Source: Pirellulaceae bacterium
GTDB taxonomy: Bacteria; Planctomycetota; Planctomycetia; Pirellulales; Pirellulaceae
DNA: 64,000 nt
Direction of reading: 5' to 3'
Assembly: GCA_020852965.1 (NCBI GenBank)
Contig: JADYZV010000152.1
Span: 1 to 64,000, forward strand
A program made the translations under genes and the position numbers. Of the stretch, positions 1 to 8,753 are shown piece by piece. Within the stretch, counting starts at the first letter, position 1, and each line of letters begins with the position of its first letter. The notes below the pieces were generated by a model. The model saw only the letters and a list, made by a program, of their open reading frames with translations. It was not told the DNA's origin and searched no databases.

Positions 1-157
1 ACACAGGCTAACTTGCCAGTCAACAATCGGACTATGTAAGGCTTTCAACGGCCAAATCAAAAAATTTTTGCGATTGCAATACCAACAAACTCCGTCAATG
101 CAAAAACTTCACAGCCTATCCGCGTCGAATGAATCCAACAACCAACAACTAAGCACC

Positions 158-360
158 AAGAACCAAGAACTAAGAACCAAGAACTAAGAACCAAGAACTA
201 AGAACTAAGAACCAAGAACTAAGAACCAAGAACCAAGAACTAAGAACTAAGAACTAAGAACTAAGAACTAAGAACTAAGAACTAAGAACCAAGAACCAAG
301 AACCAAGAACCAAGAACCAAGAACCAAGAACCAAGAACCAAGAACTAAGAACCAAGAACT
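158..360. repeat. Heptamer tandem array (AAGAACY x29)
   Basis: The stretch is 29 uninterrupted 7-nt units, each AAGAACC or AAGAACT (203 nt). On the minus strand it reads TTCTTGG/TTCTTAG. Its right end overlaps the 3' end of the ABC ATPase gene, so the last codons and the stop codon of that gene come from the array. Bases 1-157 show no gene. Confidence 0.95.
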
Positions 361-986
361 ATCTTCCCGTCGACCAGTTGCAACCTCACATCGGCCAGTT
401 CGTCTGCCTCTTGTTGATTGTGGGTGACGTGCAACGTGCTCACTCCCGTGGCTTGCTTGACGGTTCGCAACAAATGAAACATCTCCTGCCGCGTCTGGTC
501 GTCGAGCGCACTGAGCGGTTCGTCTAACAAGAGGACTTGGGGCTGAAACGATATCGCGCGCCCCAGGGCCGTTCGCTGCGCCTCGCCACCACTGAGGGCT
601 TGTACTCGCCGCCCCAATAAGTGCTCGATCCCGAGCACGGAAGCTAGCTCGGCAGTACGTGACTGGATCGCGGACTGCGTCCAACGGCGAAGTCGCAAGG
701 CGAACTGCAAATGCTCGGCTACCGTCAACGTTGGGAACAATGCCAAGTCTTGCGGTACGTAGCCGATACCGCGATCAGCCGGAGACCAGCTCGTCATATC
801 GACGCCTGCAATGCGAATGGCTCCCCCAGAGACGCGCCGCAAGCCGCAGATGGCTTCGAGCAGCGATGTCTTGCCGCATCCGGTTCGTCCCATCAGTACC
901 GCATACTGACCCGCCGCGACGGATAGCGAGATGTCCCGCAGTGTAAACCTGCCCAATTTCATTTCGATTTCAGAGAGCTCGATCAT
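345..986 (-). CDS. ABC transporter ATP-binding protein, molybdate (ModC) type
   Basis: This 213-aa protein is the cytoplasmic ATPase of an oxyanion importer. Walker A is GRTGCGKT (about residues 33-40), the signature is LSGGEAQR (131-138) and Walker B is VLLLDEP (151-157), followed by an H-loop histidine in HVTHN. It has no C-terminal TOBE/Mop regulatory domain, so it is shorter than classical ModC (about 350 aa). The start is set by an ATGA overlap with the upstream permease. The last codons (VLGS and the TAG stop) lie inside the heptamer repeat array. Molybdate is inferred from the permease; tungstate or sulfate is possible. Confidence 0.8.
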   Translation of the reverse strand: MIELSEIEMKLGRFTLRDISLSVAAGQYAVLMGRTGCGKTSLLEAICGLRRVSGGAIRIAGVDMTSWSPADRGIGYVPQDLALFPTLTVAEHLQFALRLRRWTQSAIQSRTAELASVLGIEHLLGRRVQALSGGEAQRTALGRAISFQPQVLLLDEPLSALDDQTRQEMFHLLRTVKQATGVSTLHVTHNQQEADELADVRLQLVDGKIVLGS

Positions 987-1867
987 CGGTCTACTCCACT
1001 TAAGCCGGTTCCCACGCCGCGCAAAATCAACAGCACGACAATTGCCAGTCCCACCATCAACAGCGAAACGGCCACGGCGGCATCCAGACGTCCGATGCTC
1101 AGTTCGAGGAACACCGTGGTCGAAAGGACCTCTGTTCTTCCGCGCGTCGAGCCGGCAAAGACCAGGATCGGTCCAAATTCGCCCAGTGCGCGAGCCCAGG
1201 CGATGGTCGTGGCTGCAACCATTCCACGCACCGCTTGCGGCAGAGCGATTTTCACAAACGCTTGGCCGCGCGTGCAGCCCAACGTGCGTGCTACATCTTC
1301 GGCTCGTGGATTGATCTGATCGAAAGTCACGCGCATGGTGCGAATCGCAAACGCACACGAAACCGTAAACTGTGCCAACACGACGGCCGGCCAATGAAAG
1401 GTGACTGGAAACTTCAACTCGTCTCGAAACCATCTGTCGAGCTGCCAATCGCCCCAATTCAAGTGAAACAGTATCAACAAACTCAGCCCCAGCACCAATG
1501 GCGGTAGCACGATTGGGATATCGACCAACGTGTCGACGATCCATCGGCCTGGAAAGCGATACCGCGACAATAAATAGCCCAGCGGTGTAGCCACCCACAG
1601 CGACAGCAAGGCTGCCGCCGTACAGGACAACAGGGTCAACCGAATTGCCTCTTGAATCTCACGCTTGAGCAGCGCTTCGCTAAAAGCTCCCCAAGAGGTA
1701 AACAACAAGTCGGCGGCTATCAAGAGCACGATCAGCAGGACAAAACAGGACGATAGGCCTCCCATAATCAAAAAGAAAAGCGGGTCGGCCAGGCGCCGGG
1801 CGCGCGGCGCCGCATGCGTCGGCAAATGCGTTGATTTTTGGGTGGGAGCAGGATTCACGGTGTGCAA
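983..1867 (-). CDS. ABC transporter permease, ModB/CysT type
   Basis: This 294-aa inner-membrane permease has about six hydrophobic segments after a polar N-terminus of about 28 residues. The EAA loop region reads ARTLGCTRGQAFVKIALPQA and is followed by ARALGEFGPILVFAG, a pattern typical of molybdate/sulfate permeases (ModB, CysT/CysW). It overlaps the ATPase gene by 4 nt, so the two are co-translated. No periplasmic binding protein gene (ModA type) lies beside it in this window; the next gene upstream is an unrelated DUF1559 gene on the other strand. Molybdate specificity is inferred. Confidence 0.8.
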   Translation of the reverse strand: MHTVNPAPTQKSTHLPTHAAPRARRLADPLFFLIMGGLSSCFVLLIVLLIAADLLFTSWGAFSEALLKREIQEAIRLTLLSCTAAALLSLWVATPLGYLLSRYRFPGRWIVDTLVDIPIVLPPLVLGLSLLILFHLNWGDWQLDRWFRDELKFPVTFHWPAVVLAQFTVSCAFAIRTMRVTFDQINPRAEDVARTLGCTRGQAFVKIALPQAVRGMVAATTIAWARALGEFGPILVFAGSTRGRTEVLSTTVFLELSIGRLDAAVAVSLLMVGLAIVVLLILRGVGTGLSGVDR

Positions 1868-2185
1868 CTACAACGAGTGATGGGAAAACCAAAGCATACC
1901 GCATGTCGCCCGAAAGTAGCAGGCACAATTCCGTACGCCGTCCGTTGGAGTGTGAAACCGCTGAGTTTCAACCGACTAAGACTCACGAAGAGCGACCCTT
2001 TTTCTGAGAAACCATTTCCATCGGTGCCACTAATTTTTGCGTAATCTGAAAAACGCCCCTTGATCCAACAGCAAACATTGCTAATAATCAGCTCTGTATT
2101 GATATTGAGTCTCAATACCGCTTACATTACCGCTTTGGATAACCCGCTTAGCTCCTCCGCAAAAACATCACCCGTAGGAAGAATG
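1868..2185. other. Intergenic region, divergent starts
   Basis: This 318-nt gap separates the leftward transporter genes from the rightward DUF1559 gene. I see no gene, repeat or clear terminator in it; promoters for both directions should lie here. Confidence 0.6.
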
Positions 2186-3211
2186 ATGAAACCCCAGCCG
2201 TACACCATCCAGCTCCCCGCCACCCGACGCGCTTTCACCCTCGTCGAACTGCTCGTCGTCATCGCCATCATCGGTATTCTTGTCGGTTTGCTCCTGCCCG
2301 CCGTTCAAGCAGCCCGCGAAGCGGCCCGACGCATGAGCTGTTCCAATAATCTCAAACAAATGGGACTCGCCCTCCACAACTACCACGATAGCTACAGCAA
2401 ATTTCCTCCTGCGGGATTTGTCAGCCCGAATTACCCCGGTGGCGTCTGGTCCGTTCAAGCGAGAATCCTTCCGCAATTGGAACAAGCCAACTTGCAGAAT
2501 CTCATCAATTGGTCCCAGCCCTACAGCGTACAAGGCCTAGTGGCTCGGACTCGCGTGCCCGTCTACGTGTGCCCCAGTGAGCCCCGCGACGAAATCCGCC
2601 TCGATCCCAATGCGAATGATCCTAACTTCGCCCACTACCCGCTCAACTACGGTGCCAACATGGGAGAGTGGTTCATTTTCGACCCTAGAAACAACCAAGG
2701 GGGAAGCGGGGTATTTTATCCCAACAGCAAACTGCAGTTTGGAAGCATTACCGATGGCACCAGCAACACGCTCGCCTTCGCCGAAGTCAAGGCCTATACG
2801 ACCTACATTCGCGACGGGCTCAATCCATCGGGCTCCGGCGTGCCGACCCCTAGCCTTCCAGCCGATGTCGTTGCCTACGGTTCTAGCTCCAAGTCCGATT
2901 CCGGGCACACCGAATGGGTCGACGCCCGCGTCCACCAAAGTGGCGTTACCACCACCTTTGCCCCCAACACACGAATGGTTTACGAAGCAGATGGCAATGT
3001 CTACGACATCGATTTTAATTCATCGCGCGAGGGCAAGACCTTCAACAATGTCACCTATGCTTCGGTCACCTCGCGCAGCCATCATACTGGCGGCGTTGAA
3101 GTCGCCCTGTGCGATGGCTCGGTTCGCTTTATCAGTCAATCCGTTGATCTCGCCTCCTGGCGTGCCCTTGGCAGTCGCTCCGGAGGAGAAGTCGTGCAAC
3201 TGAACGACTAG
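2186..3211 (+). CDS. DUF1559 protein with type IV pilin-like leader
   Basis: This is a 341-aa member of the DUF1559 family that is strongly expanded in planctomycetes. The N-terminus has a prepilin cleavage/methylation motif, RRAFTLVELLVVIAIIGIL, followed by the family hallmark (AAREAARRMSCSNNLKQ) and the YHDSYSKFPPAG segment. The C-terminal part has the usual H-x-GG-x-(6)-CDGSVRFI block. Such proteins are thought to be exported pseudopilin-like surface or matrix proteins; the exact role is unknown. I chose the second ATG of a double ATG because AGGAAG at 2176-2181 is better spaced for it; 2183 is the alternative. Its stop overlaps the convergent desaturase stop through a shared CTAG. Confidence 0.88.
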   Translation: MKPQPYTIQLPATRRAFTLVELLVVIAIIGILVGLLLPAVQAAREAARRMSCSNNLKQMGLALHNYHDSYSKFPPAGFVSPNYPGGVWSVQARILPQLEQANLQNLINWSQPYSVQGLVARTRVPVYVCPSEPRDEIRLDPNANDPNFAHYPLNYGANMGEWFIFDPRNNQGGSGVFYPNSKLQFGSITDGTSNTLAFAEVKAYTTYIRDGLNPSGSGVPTPSLPADVVAYGSSSKSDSGHTEWVDARVHQSGVTTTFAPNTRMVYEADGNVYDIDFNSSREGKTFNNVTYASVTSRSHHTGGVEVALCDGSVRFISQSVDLASWRALGSRSGGEVVQLND

Positions 3212-4725
3212 GCGTGCTGATCGAGCGCGTCGGCAGCGATCCAGCCGCTCATTATCACCATCGGCATACCAGGCCCAGGATGAGCCGCGCCGCCGGCCAA
3301 GTACAAGCCGTGAATCTCTCGGCTTCGATTGGCCGGTTTGAACGCCCCCGTGTAGGTACCATGGCTGGCTAGTCCATAGATAGCACCGCGCAAGACTCGG
3401 TAACGCTTGAGAATTCCCTCAGGAGTCAACGTCTGCTCCGTCGCAATCCGCTGGCGAATCCCCTGCATGCCTCCCGTCGACTCGAGCTTGTCCAGGATCA
3501 CGTCGCGATACTCGGGCAATAGCTGCGACCAATCGTGGTGTGGACGCAAGTAGGGAGTGTGTACCAGCACATACAAGGCTTCACCTCCCGGCGGTGCTAC
3601 GCCTGGCTCGCTAATCGACGGCGCGCAGACATAACAGGTCGGATCGGGCGCGGGCTCCCCGCGACGATAGATCCAGTCAAACTCCTCATGCGGATCACGC
3701 GAGAAGACAAAATTGTGATGCAGTAGATGCTCGTACTTTTCGCGAAGCCCCAGATAGAGCACCACTCCCGAACAAGCCGGTTCGATATCCCGCTTGCGCG
3801 ATTGCCTCAACGGTTGCCCATGCTGGCGTAGCAATTCACGATGCGTACGCACTGAATCGCAATTGGAGACCACAGCTTCAAACGGTAACGACTCGCCGCT
3901 CGTCAGCTTGATCCCTACCACCGCACTGCCGATCGTTTCGATCCTATCCACATCGCAGTCGGTTTGAATGACGACGCCCAATTCAAGAGCCAGTTTTTCC
4001 AGTGCGACGGGGACGGCCCGCGTGCCTCCCAAGGGATACCAAACGCCTTCCTGAGTCTGCATGTGCGCGATCCCGCACAAGACTGCCGGCGAGGCGTCGG
4101 GCGAGGAACCGACATACTGCGTGAAATGGTCGATCATCTGCGCCGCGCGCTGGTCGGGGACGTACTCGCGGACCACACTCGCGACCGACTTGCCCATCCG
4201 CAACGACAGCACGTCTTTGAGGACGGCCAAATTGAACATGCCCGAAGATCGGAAAGTATCGGAGATCCCCCCCACACTTTGCCAAAAGAAAAAGCGTTCG
4301 GAGACTTCGTGCAGCTTTTTAGAGTATTCGATAAAGCGACTGTAGCCCTCAGCCGATCGCTCATCGCCACAAAGCTTGATCAAGTTGTCTTGCATCTTTT
4401 TCGTATCGGACACCAGATCGAGCACCGAGCGATCTTGGAAAAAGCAGCGCCACTGTGGGTCCAGCGGTAGTAGCTCGACATAATCTTCCAGGCGTCTGTT
4501 CGCTTCGGCAAAAATACGCTTAAGCACCGAGGGGATCGTCAGAATCGTTGGCCCCATATCGAAGCGGTAGCCGTCTGCATGCAGCACCGCCGCTTTTCCT
4601 CCTACCCAGGCGTTCTTTTCCAAAAGCGTCACGCGATGCCCGCGCGCCGCTAGCACGCACGCCGCAGACAGCCCCGCGAGTCCCCCGCCGACGACGGCGA
4701 CGTTGAGTTTCTTTGTTTGCTGCAT
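3208..4725 (-). CDS. Carotenoid desaturase (CrtI/CrtN family)
   Basis: This is a 505-aa FAD-dependent amine-oxidoreductase-fold enzyme. The N-terminal dinucleotide-binding motif is VVGGGLAGLSAACVLAARGH, followed by VGGKAAVLHADGYRFDMGPT, typical of phytoene and diapophytoene desaturases. The C-terminal FAD motif is GLYLAGGAAHPGPGMPMVIMSG. It would dehydrogenate a C30 or C40 polyene for pigment synthesis; the sequence alone does not settle which substrate. No other carotenoid gene is next to it. The start at 4725 removes four residues from a GTG alternative at 4737. Its upstream region contains five 50-bp hairpin repeats. Confidence 0.85.
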   Translation of the reverse strand: MQQTKKLNVAVVGGGLAGLSAACVLAARGHRVTLLEKNAWVGGKAAVLHADGYRFDMGPTILTIPSVLKRIFAEANRRLEDYVELLPLDPQWRCFFQDRSVLDLVSDTKKMQDNLIKLCGDERSAEGYSRFIEYSKKLHEVSERFFFWQSVGGISDTFRSSGMFNLAVLKDVLSLRMGKSVASVVREYVPDQRAAQMIDHFTQYVGSSPDASPAVLCGIAHMQTQEGVWYPLGGTRAVPVALEKLALELGVVIQTDCDVDRIETIGSAVVGIKLTSGESLPFEAVVSNCDSVRTHRELLRQHGQPLRQSRKRDIEPACSGVVLYLGLREKYEHLLHHNFVFSRDPHEEFDWIYRRGEPAPDPTCYVCAPSISEPGVAPPGGEALYVLVHTPYLRPHHDWSQLLPEYRDVILDKLESTGGMQGIRQRIATEQTLTPEGILKRYRVLRGAIYGLASHGTYTGAFKPANRSREIHGLYLAGGAAHPGPGMPMVIMSGWIAADALDQHA

Positions 4726-4770
4726 GTTCCGCTGCACATTCTGTAACTAATTCGGGGATTTCGATCAGGG

Positions 4771-5020
4771 CCCCCCAGTGGCCTTGTGCCACTGGAGCCA
4801 AAGTTTTGTCAATAGCTGCAGCCCCCACTGGCCTTGTGCCACTGGAGCCAAAGTTTTGTCAATAGTTGCAGCCCCCAGTGGCCTTGTGCCACTGGAGCCA
4901 AAGTTTTGTCAATAGCTGCAGCCCCCAGTGGCCTTGTGCCACTGGAGCCAAAGTTTTGTCAATAGCTGCAGCCCCCACTGGCCTTGTGCCACTGGAGCCA
5001 AAGTTTTGTTAATAGCTGCG
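4771..5020. repeat. Five tandem 50-bp repeats, each with a hairpin
   Basis: Five 50-bp units start at 4771, 4821, 4871, 4921 and 4971. Each holds an 8-bp inverted repeat, CCAGTGGC-CTTGT-GCCACTGG. Units 1, 3 and 4 have the perfect stem; units 2 and 5 carry one G-to-C change in the left arm. The array fills most of the gap between the divergent desaturase and epimerase genes. Nothing else was found in 4726-5312. Confidence 0.95.
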
Positions 5021-5312
5021 GCCCCACCGCGCCGACTCTCCTTCGAACGGCTTCTCAACCACACGAAGTAGCTCAAACGATTCTAGTCGCTTGTCCACCC
5101 CACATGCAGGCCCGTAGGCTTCCGCACTGGTTCTCGCTGCAGACCACCGTGCTGCTCGGTTCCAGTTGGAAACCACCGAGCTGCGCTGCCCAACTAGTCT
5201 TCCACCGGTCCATGAAAACTGCATAATGCAGGCACATGTCGCTTTGCGGGCGATCGCTGCCCACATATCCCGACGCGCCCACTATTGATAACCAAGACAA
5301 TTGCCACTACAG

Positions 5313-6269
5313 ATGAAAAACGTCCTAGTTACCGGCGGAGCAGGTTTCATCGCTTCGCACATCACCACCGCACTGGTCGAACGTGGGGACCAAGTCCGAG
5401 TGCTCGACAATTTGTGTACTGGATTTAAACACAATCTGGCACACGTGGCTAACGACATTGAGTTCATTGAAGGGGACATAGCCGACGAACAAACGGTAGG
5501 TCGAGCCATGCGGGGGGTCGAATTGGTCTTCCACCAAGCCGCCCTGGCCTCGGTCCAATTGAGTATTGAGAACCCACTAGCCACGCATCAAAGCTGCGCC
5601 ACCGGCACGCTCAATGTCTTGCACCATGCGGCGCGAGCCGGCGTTTCGCGTTTAATATACGCTGCCAGCAGCAGCGCCTATGGCGATCGTCCCTTTGCCG
5701 CCAAGCGCGAAAGCGACTTGCATCAAGTGCTCAGCCCCTACGCGGCCGCCAAGCTGGCGGGTGAACTCTATTGCGAAGCCTTCTACCATAGTTTCGGGCT
5801 CGAGACAGTCGGCCTGCGATACTTCAATGTCTTCGGCCCGCGCCAAGACCCCGCCAGTCCGTATTCGGCGGTGATACCGATTTTTGTCTCTGCCATTCTC
5901 AGCGGACAACCTCCAACCATTTTTGGCGACGGACATCAATCGCGCGACTTCATCTACGTAAAAAATGTCGTCCAAGGCAACTTGTTAGCAGCCGAAGCCG
6001 CCGAAGCCCCGGGAAAAATCTTCAACATGGGGCAGGGGAGGCAGACCAGCCTCTTGCAGCTATTGAGCCTGCTCTCAGAGTTGCTCGGCAAACCAGTGAA
6101 ACCAAGCTTCGAGCCCGCTCGATCGGGTGACGTACGCGAAAGTATGGCCGACATTTCACAGGCTCGAAGCATCCTCGGCTTCGAACCAAAAATAAGTTTG
6201 GAAGACGGACTGCGGCACACTATAGACTACTACCGTCAAATGGCCGAAGCGAAACTCAACTCAGTGTAA
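5313..6269 (+). CDS. NAD-dependent sugar-nucleotide epimerase (UDP-GlcNAc/Glc 4-epimerase type)
   Basis: This is a 318-aa short-chain dehydrogenase of the extended class. The Rossmann motif is VTGGAGFIASHI at the N-terminus. The catalytic serine is in AASSSAYGD and the Tyr-x3-Lys pair is in SPYAAAKLAGE. The block LRYFNVFGPRQDPASPYSAVIP closely matches WbpP/TviC-type UDP-N-acetylhexosamine C4-epimerases. It likely makes a nucleotide sugar for surface polysaccharide in the cytosol. I chose ATG 5313 rather than an upstream TTG (5301) because the Rossmann strand starts right after it. Confidence 0.85.
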   Translation: MKNVLVTGGAGFIASHITTALVERGDQVRVLDNLCTGFKHNLAHVANDIEFIEGDIADEQTVGRAMRGVELVFHQAALASVQLSIENPLATHQSCATGTLNVLHHAARAGVSRLIYAASSSAYGDRPFAAKRESDLHQVLSPYAAAKLAGELYCEAFYHSFGLETVGLRYFNVFGPRQDPASPYSAVIPIFVSAILSGQPPTIFGDGHQSRDFIYVKNVVQGNLLAAEAAEAPGKIFNMGQGRQTSLLQLLSLLSELLGKPVKPSFEPARSGDVRESMADISQARSILGFEPKISLEDGLRHTIDYYRQMAEAKLNSV

Positions 6270-6344
6270 GAAGCCGCGCATGTGTTTTAGGTTACTTCCA
6301 GCAACGGTGGCGAACCCCCAAACGACCTATCATGCGCAAAACCC

Positions 6345-7130
6345 ATGCTCGGGTGCTTAGTTGTCATGACACGCTTTGCTGCAGCAACTCGACTGAGTAA
6401 CTTTCTCGATCTAATCTATCCGCCCGAGTGCGCTTGGTGCCAAGCCCCCTGTGAGTTGACCGAGCGTCTATGTGCTGGTTGCCGCGCAAGATTCGTCAGT
6501 GGATACTACCGTTGTCACCGGTGCGCCGCGCCTCTGCCTCAAGTTCTCCCCAATCACGACTGTGCTCGCTGTCGGCAAGCCAAGTGGCGATTCACACGCG
6601 TGGTCACGCTCGCAACCTATCGAGGCGACATGCGCCGGGCAATCATCTCGATGAAACGCAATCGCTTCGAACCTCTGCGCCGCGCCATGGCCGATCTACT
6701 CGGACAGCAACTATTGTTAGAACCTCAACACACCGACGCATTGCCGCTATTGATACCGGTCCCCTACCACTGGAGCCATGCTTTCTCTAGCTCAACCAAC
6801 ACGGCAGAGCTACTCGCCCAGGGTATCGCAACTACCAGCGGTTGGCCCATCGCGCAACGTATCGTGCGCCGCATTCGCAAGACATCGAAACAGGGGATGC
6901 TGAGTTGGGCGGAAAGAAAAACGAACGTGCGACATGCTTTCTCCGTCAAATCCCCCGATGGCATCCAGGGACGCCAGGTATGGTTGGTAGACGATGTAAT
7001 GACCAGTGGTGCGACCGCCGCCGAACTCGCCCGACTGTTGCTCAAAGCGGGTGCCGCTCAAGTCAACGTAGCCGTGGTTGCGCGTGGCACCGGAGTGCGA
7101 GAGTCGGGCGCTAACGTCGCCAAACAGTAG
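6345..7130 (+). CDS. ComF family protein (zinc ribbon plus phosphoribosyltransferase)
   Basis: This 261-aa protein has N-terminal cysteine pairs (CAWC, CAGC, CHRC, CARC; about residues 29-83) that form the double zinc ribbon of ComF. They are followed by a phosphoribosyltransferase-fold domain with the PRPP-binding motif VWLVDDVMTSGAT (about 213-225). ComF proteins take part in DNA uptake during transformation in competent bacteria, but they are widespread and their role outside competence is unclear. It stands alone between the epimerase and DUF502 genes, all reading the same way. Confidence 0.85.
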   Translation: MLGCLVVMTRFAAATRLSNFLDLIYPPECAWCQAPCELTERLCAGCRARFVSGYYRCHRCAAPLPQVLPNHDCARCRQAKWRFTRVVTLATYRGDMRRAIISMKRNRFEPLRRAMADLLGQQLLLEPQHTDALPLLIPVPYHWSHAFSSSTNTAELLAQGIATTSGWPIAQRIVRRIRKTSKQGMLSWAERKTNVRHAFSVKSPDGIQGRQVWLVDDVMTSGATAAELARLLLKAGAAQVNVAVVARGTGVRESGANVAKQ

Positions 7131-7260
7131 TTTTACTTGAAATCAGGATCTGCGATAAACTCCAGCGCATTGTTACCACTAGCTGTGCCGAGCGTTTCGC
7201 GTATGCTGAATACCCCCAAGCGTCCATATTTTACAAAACTCTATTCCGCTAGATCGTCTT

Positions 7261-8217
7261 ATGGATTTTCAACACGAATCCCCCCCTTTGAAAATCAAGA
7301 GCTCCTCGCCGCTGCGACGAGCCATTTGGCGTGGGTCGAGTATTATTGCGCCGCCGCTGGTGACGCTGCTATTGCTGATTTGGATCGCCAGCGCAGTCGA
7401 ACAATACGTTCTTTTTCCCTTGGAAACAGCAGGCCGCACCGCATTGGTATGGTCGACTGCCGACATCAAAGCCGCGCCACCATCAGCCGCAGAGCTGAAT
7501 AACAAGGACGATGAAAGCCAGGGTTTTACCTACGAGGGCGTGTCCTACGTTCGCGCTCCGCTGGGTGGAAAGTTTTTGCCCGAGCACGTGGTCGGTTGGG
7601 TCGACGCCCATTTGGACTTGCTCCCGCAAAACATGCAGAACCCACTCTCAGCGACCGACTACTATCAAGCCTACGTGCGGCTGCGCTATATGTCGCGTTG
7701 GTTGACGGTTCCCCTGCTGCTGTTGATTCTGCTGAGCGTGCTCTACTTCGTAGGACGCTTCTTGGCTGCCGGTGTCGGGCGTTTCTTTGTGACCGGTTTC
7801 GAACGGATTCTCAACCAACTCCCCGTCGTTCGCAACGTGTACTCCTCCGTCAAGCAAGTCACCGATTTTGTGCTAACCGAGCGAGAAATCGAGTTTACAC
7901 GCGTGGTGGCCATTGAGTATCCGCGCGTCGGCATCTGGTCGCTAGGCTTCGTCACCAGCGACAGCCTACCTCAGCTCAAAGCGGCCCTCAACGAAGAGAT
8001 CGCCACCGTATTTATCCCCACTTCGCCGATGCCCATGACCGGCTTCACTGTCAATATTCGCAAGCGCGAGACGGTTGAGTTGGAGCTAACCATCGATCAG
8101 GCGATCCAGTTCATTGTAAGCTGCGGTGTCGTCTGCCCCATGCCACCGTCCACCAAAATCCGCACCAGCAAGCCTCCATTGCTCAGCGGCAGCGACTCAC
8201 CGCCAAGCCAGTCATAA
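7261..8217 (+). CDS. DUF502 family membrane protein
   Basis: This 318-aa protein has a first hydrophobic segment at about residues 28-48 (PPLVTLLLLIWIASAVEQYV) and a second around 145-170 (VPLLLLILLSVLYFVGRFL). Between them is a soluble loop of about 90 residues, and the cytoplasmic part begins GFERILNQLPVVRNVYSSVKQV, the best conserved DUF502 block. The function of DUF502 is not known; some members have been linked to membrane trafficking in plants. A run of 37-bp repeats begins just after its stop codon. Confidence 0.85.
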   Translation: MDFQHESPPLKIKSSSPLRRAIWRGSSIIAPPLVTLLLLIWIASAVEQYVLFPLETAGRTALVWSTADIKAAPPSAAELNNKDDESQGFTYEGVSYVRAPLGGKFLPEHVVGWVDAHLDLLPQNMQNPLSATDYYQAYVRLRYMSRWLTVPLLLLILLSVLYFVGRFLAAGVGRFFVTGFERILNQLPVVRNVYSSVKQVTDFVLTEREIEFTRVVAIEYPRVGIWSLGFVTSDSLPQLKAALNEEIATVFIPTSPMPMTGFTVNIRKRETVELELTIDQAIQFIVSCGVVCPMPPSTKIRTSKPPLLSGSDSPPSQS

Positions 8218-8225
8218 TCAATGCA

Positions 8226-8321
8226 GCCCGACGCTCCGCCGTCGGAAGTTCCCTCCAATGTGGCCCGACGCTCCGACGTCGGAAGTTCCCTCCAATGTGG
8301 CCCGACGCTCCGCCGTCGGAA
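8226..8321. repeat. Two and a half copies of a 37-bp palindrome-bearing repeat
   Basis: Units start at 8226, 8263 and 8300 (the last is partial). Each begins GCCCGACGCTCC and contains an imperfect palindrome, CCGACG...CGTCGG, followed by a constant spacer ending CCAATGTG. Unit 2 has a single C-to-A change in the palindrome loop. The array sits between the convergent DUF502 and DciA genes, where it could act as a bidirectional terminator or be a dispersed repeat family. Confidence 0.9.
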
Positions 8322-8367
8322 TCTAAGACAAAAAGCATCCTATCACCATCCGCTATCCCCCTTTTCC

Positions 8368-8751
8368 TCACTCCTTTCTCTCATCCGCTTCCCACGGATC
8401 AACGCGGATCTTGAGTTCAGTGATATTGCCAGTCGTCGCAACCTTTTGCAACTTAGTTAAGATCTGCTTCTTGCGAAAGTGCACCTCTTGCATGACAGCG
8501 CTGTTGGCCACATGGATTTGCAGTATGCCGCGCGCAACATTGCCGGGACGCGACAGCTTCGCTAACTCCGGCCCGACCGCTTGCTGCCATTGTTCGAGCA
8601 ACTGTGCTGCACCTTGTGTCTCGGCGTAGCCCGACGACGCGAGTAGGCGGCGCACCACACTGCCGATCGGCTTGGCTACTAAACGGCTGCGGCGCTGGTG
8701 AATCTGCGCCAAATCCCAGGCTTCACGTTGTTCTGGCGTCGGTTCTGGCAT
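8368..8751 (-). CDS. dciA: DciA-like (DUF721) helicase-loading factor
   Basis: This 127-aa protein has the DUF721 pattern: an N-terminal RLLASSGY segment, then LLEQWQQAVGPELAKLSRPGNVARGILQIHVANSAVMQEVHF, matching the family W-x-x-(I/A)VG...A...(G)xLxIxVxSSxWxxEL. DciA loads the replicative helicase DnaB in the many bacteria that lack DnaC. It starts 2 nt after the stop of the TlpA-like gene (TAA-AC-ATG), so the two are co-transcribed and probably coupled. Function is taken from the family. Confidence 0.78.
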   Translation of the reverse strand: MPEPTPEQREAWDLAQIHQRRSRLVAKPIGSVVRRLLASSGYAETQGAAQLLEQWQQAVGPELAKLSRPGNVARGILQIHVANSAVMQEVHFRKKQILTKLQKVATTGNITELKIRVDPWEADERKE

Positions 8752-8753
8752 GT

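Noticed and set aside
268-684. 138-aa minus-strand frame ending in repeated SWFLVLG
   Set aside because: The tail is the heptamer array translated; the rest is antisense to the ABC ATPase frame.
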